DNA of 64,000 nucleotides. Origin: Porphyromonas sp. (GTDB lineage: Bacteria > Bacteroidota > Bacteroidia > Bacteroidales > Porphyromonadaceae). A program made the position numbers and the translations under genes. Shown in pieces: positions 63,122 through 64,000 of this stretch. The stretch spans positions 19,568 to 83,567 of the forward strand of contig NZ_JAUMXC010000002.1 of NCBI RefSeq assembly GCF_030529325.1. Direction: 5' to 3'. How positions within the stretch are numbered: position 1 is the first letter of the stretch; every line of letters starts with the position of its first letter. Under the pieces are notes generated by a model. It made no database searches. It was not told the DNA's origin and worked only from the letters and a program-made list of their open reading frames with translations.

Positions 63122-64000
63122 TCAGGATACAAGACTCACAGGACGATCTCCTTCAAGAAATCCTATGATGTTATCTGATAACTCTTTTGCCATTTTGACC
63201 CTCGAATCGTAAGTTTGTGTGCCAACATGTGGTGTCATTGTCACATTGTCTAGTTCATACAATTCCGAAAGAGGATTGTCATTGTGCTCAAATACATCAA
63301 GGCCTGCACCCGCAATACGTCCGGATTTCAGAGCTTCGACTAAGGCCGCCTCATCAACAACTGCTCCTCGAGCAACATTTATGATGATCGCATTTGACTT
63401 CATCTTATTGATCGCATCGGCATTGATGAGATGATGAGAGTCTGGATTGTATGGCGTATGAAGAGAGATTACATCACTTTGTGCGTAAATCTCGTCAAGA
63501 GTTGCGTAAGTCACTCTTAACTCTTGTTCTTCGGCAACTGATAGTCTGTTGCGCTTGTAGTAAAGGACTTTCATCCCGAAAGCCTGATAATATTTTCCTG
63601 CGGTCTTCCCTATATTACCATAGCCGATGATCCCAACGGTCTTACCATAAAGATCTACACCCATGCCACTTCCTAGGTTAGCCTTTGCGCTGCTTTTGTT
63701 GTGTCGCATCGTCCTATCCCATTCTGCAACTCGTCTGGTACAGTTGAGCAGGAGAGCAAGTGTGAGTTCTGCTGTGGGCATCACAACGCTCTTGGGGGTA
63801 TTGGACACAGCTATATCCCTGCTACGAGCATGGGCTAGATCAATGTTGTTGTATCCTACTGCATAGTTCGCTATCATCTTGAGATGAGGATACCTGTCTA
63901 TGTACTCCTTATCAACAGGTATACTGAATTCTGTCGCGATGATATCGAAATCACCTCCAAGGGTTTCGAGTTCCTCTTTGGTGAATGATTTGCCGGGTGT
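63122..64000 (-). CDS. D-2-hydroxyacid dehydrogenase, 5-prime end beyond the window
   Basis: The frame continues without a stop from 63122 to the right edge, so at least 293 residues are visible and the start is outside. The internal ATG at 63877 is not the real start, as TPGKSFTKEELETLGG... upstream is in frame and family-like. The NAD-binding GIIGYGNIGKTAGKYYQAFG motif, the catalytic Arg in NVARGAVVDEAALVEAL, Glu in LDVFEHN and His in TPHVGTQT are all present. Members reduce glyoxylate, hydroxypyruvate or lactate-type 2-oxoacids. Confidence 0.93.
   Translation of the reverse strand, partial: TPGKSFTKEELETLGGDFDIIATEFSIPVDKEYIDRYPHLKMIANYAVGYNNIDLAHARSRDIAVSNTPKSVVMPTAELTLALLLNCTRRVAEWDRTMRHNKSSAKANLGSGMGVDLYGKTVGIIGYGNIGKTAGKYYQAFGMKVLYYKRNRLSVAEEQELRVTYATLDEIYAQSDVISLHTPYNPDSHHLINADAINKMKSNAIIINVARGAVVDEAALVEALKSGRIAGAGLDVFEHNDNPLSELYELDNVTMTPHVGTQTYDSRVKMAKELSDNIIGFLEGDRPVSLVS

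Overview
The window looks like chromosomal DNA of a Bacteroidales bacterium, most likely a Porphyromonas-type oral or animal anaerobe. The reasons are: promoters of the TAnnTTTG type (the rplM and pyrB ones also have a TTTG box 20 nt upstream), little sign of Shine-Dalgarno sites, Mfa1/Mfa2-type fimbriae, large TonB-dependent and OMP beta-barrel proteins with carboxypeptidase-like N-termini, and families largely confined to Bacteroidota (DUF6029, DUF3078, Omp28-like, golvesin/amidase proteins). The species assignment is inference. No phage, insertion sequence, cas gene or restriction system is visible; most genes are core or surface-related.

Layout. 1-6200: a repeat-bearing spacer, a compact UvrD-like helicase, a MoxR AAA ATPase paired with a VWA protein, and two exported proteins (calycin-like, DUF2891). 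6600-9800: translation block rplM-rpsI-rpsB-tsf. 9869-11992: Dcp-type metallopeptidase. 12362-16245: three-gene fimbrial operon. 16660-22221: SBF transporter and a fragment of the division/wall cluster (ftsW-murG-murC-ftsQ). 22700-26540: MscS channel and a large outer-membrane barrel. 26783-31441: tRNA-Leu(GAG), glyQS, an FKBP lipoprotein, surE, lpxB. 31613-35459: an outward-facing thiol module (Omp28-like lipoprotein with four Ig-like repeats, TlpA thioredoxin, DUF6029). 35918-38913: TonB receptor with an upstream His-rich small protein. 39091-41118: yccF-murI and a hotdog thioesterase. 41203-45100: TonB receptor plus a lipoprotein with an internal duplication. 45254-47630: fhs and a frameshifted alkD-like gene. 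47810-52782: DUF3078 and the compact run pyrB-pyrI-lemA-TPM. 53193-61954: surface-glycan genes (two GT2 transferases, TupA-like ATP-grasp, WaaP/Kdo-kinase-like protein, amidase/golvesin protein, LicD, flippase). 62187-64000: YitT protein and a 2-hydroxyacid dehydrogenase cut by the window edge.

The most interesting structure is not a gene. Eight intergenic spacers (495, 6417, 16403, 22483, 27071, 40432, 52939 and 58798) carry short arrays of degenerate units that repeat almost exactly every 22 bp and end in a conserved 20-nt tail, AGTTAGACAACCTTTTTCAG or close to it. Sequence diverges between loci, but the 22-bp phase (two helical turns) is kept. They look like a dispersed repeat family and may be phased protein-binding arrays, folded RNA leaders or terminators, or mobile-element relics.
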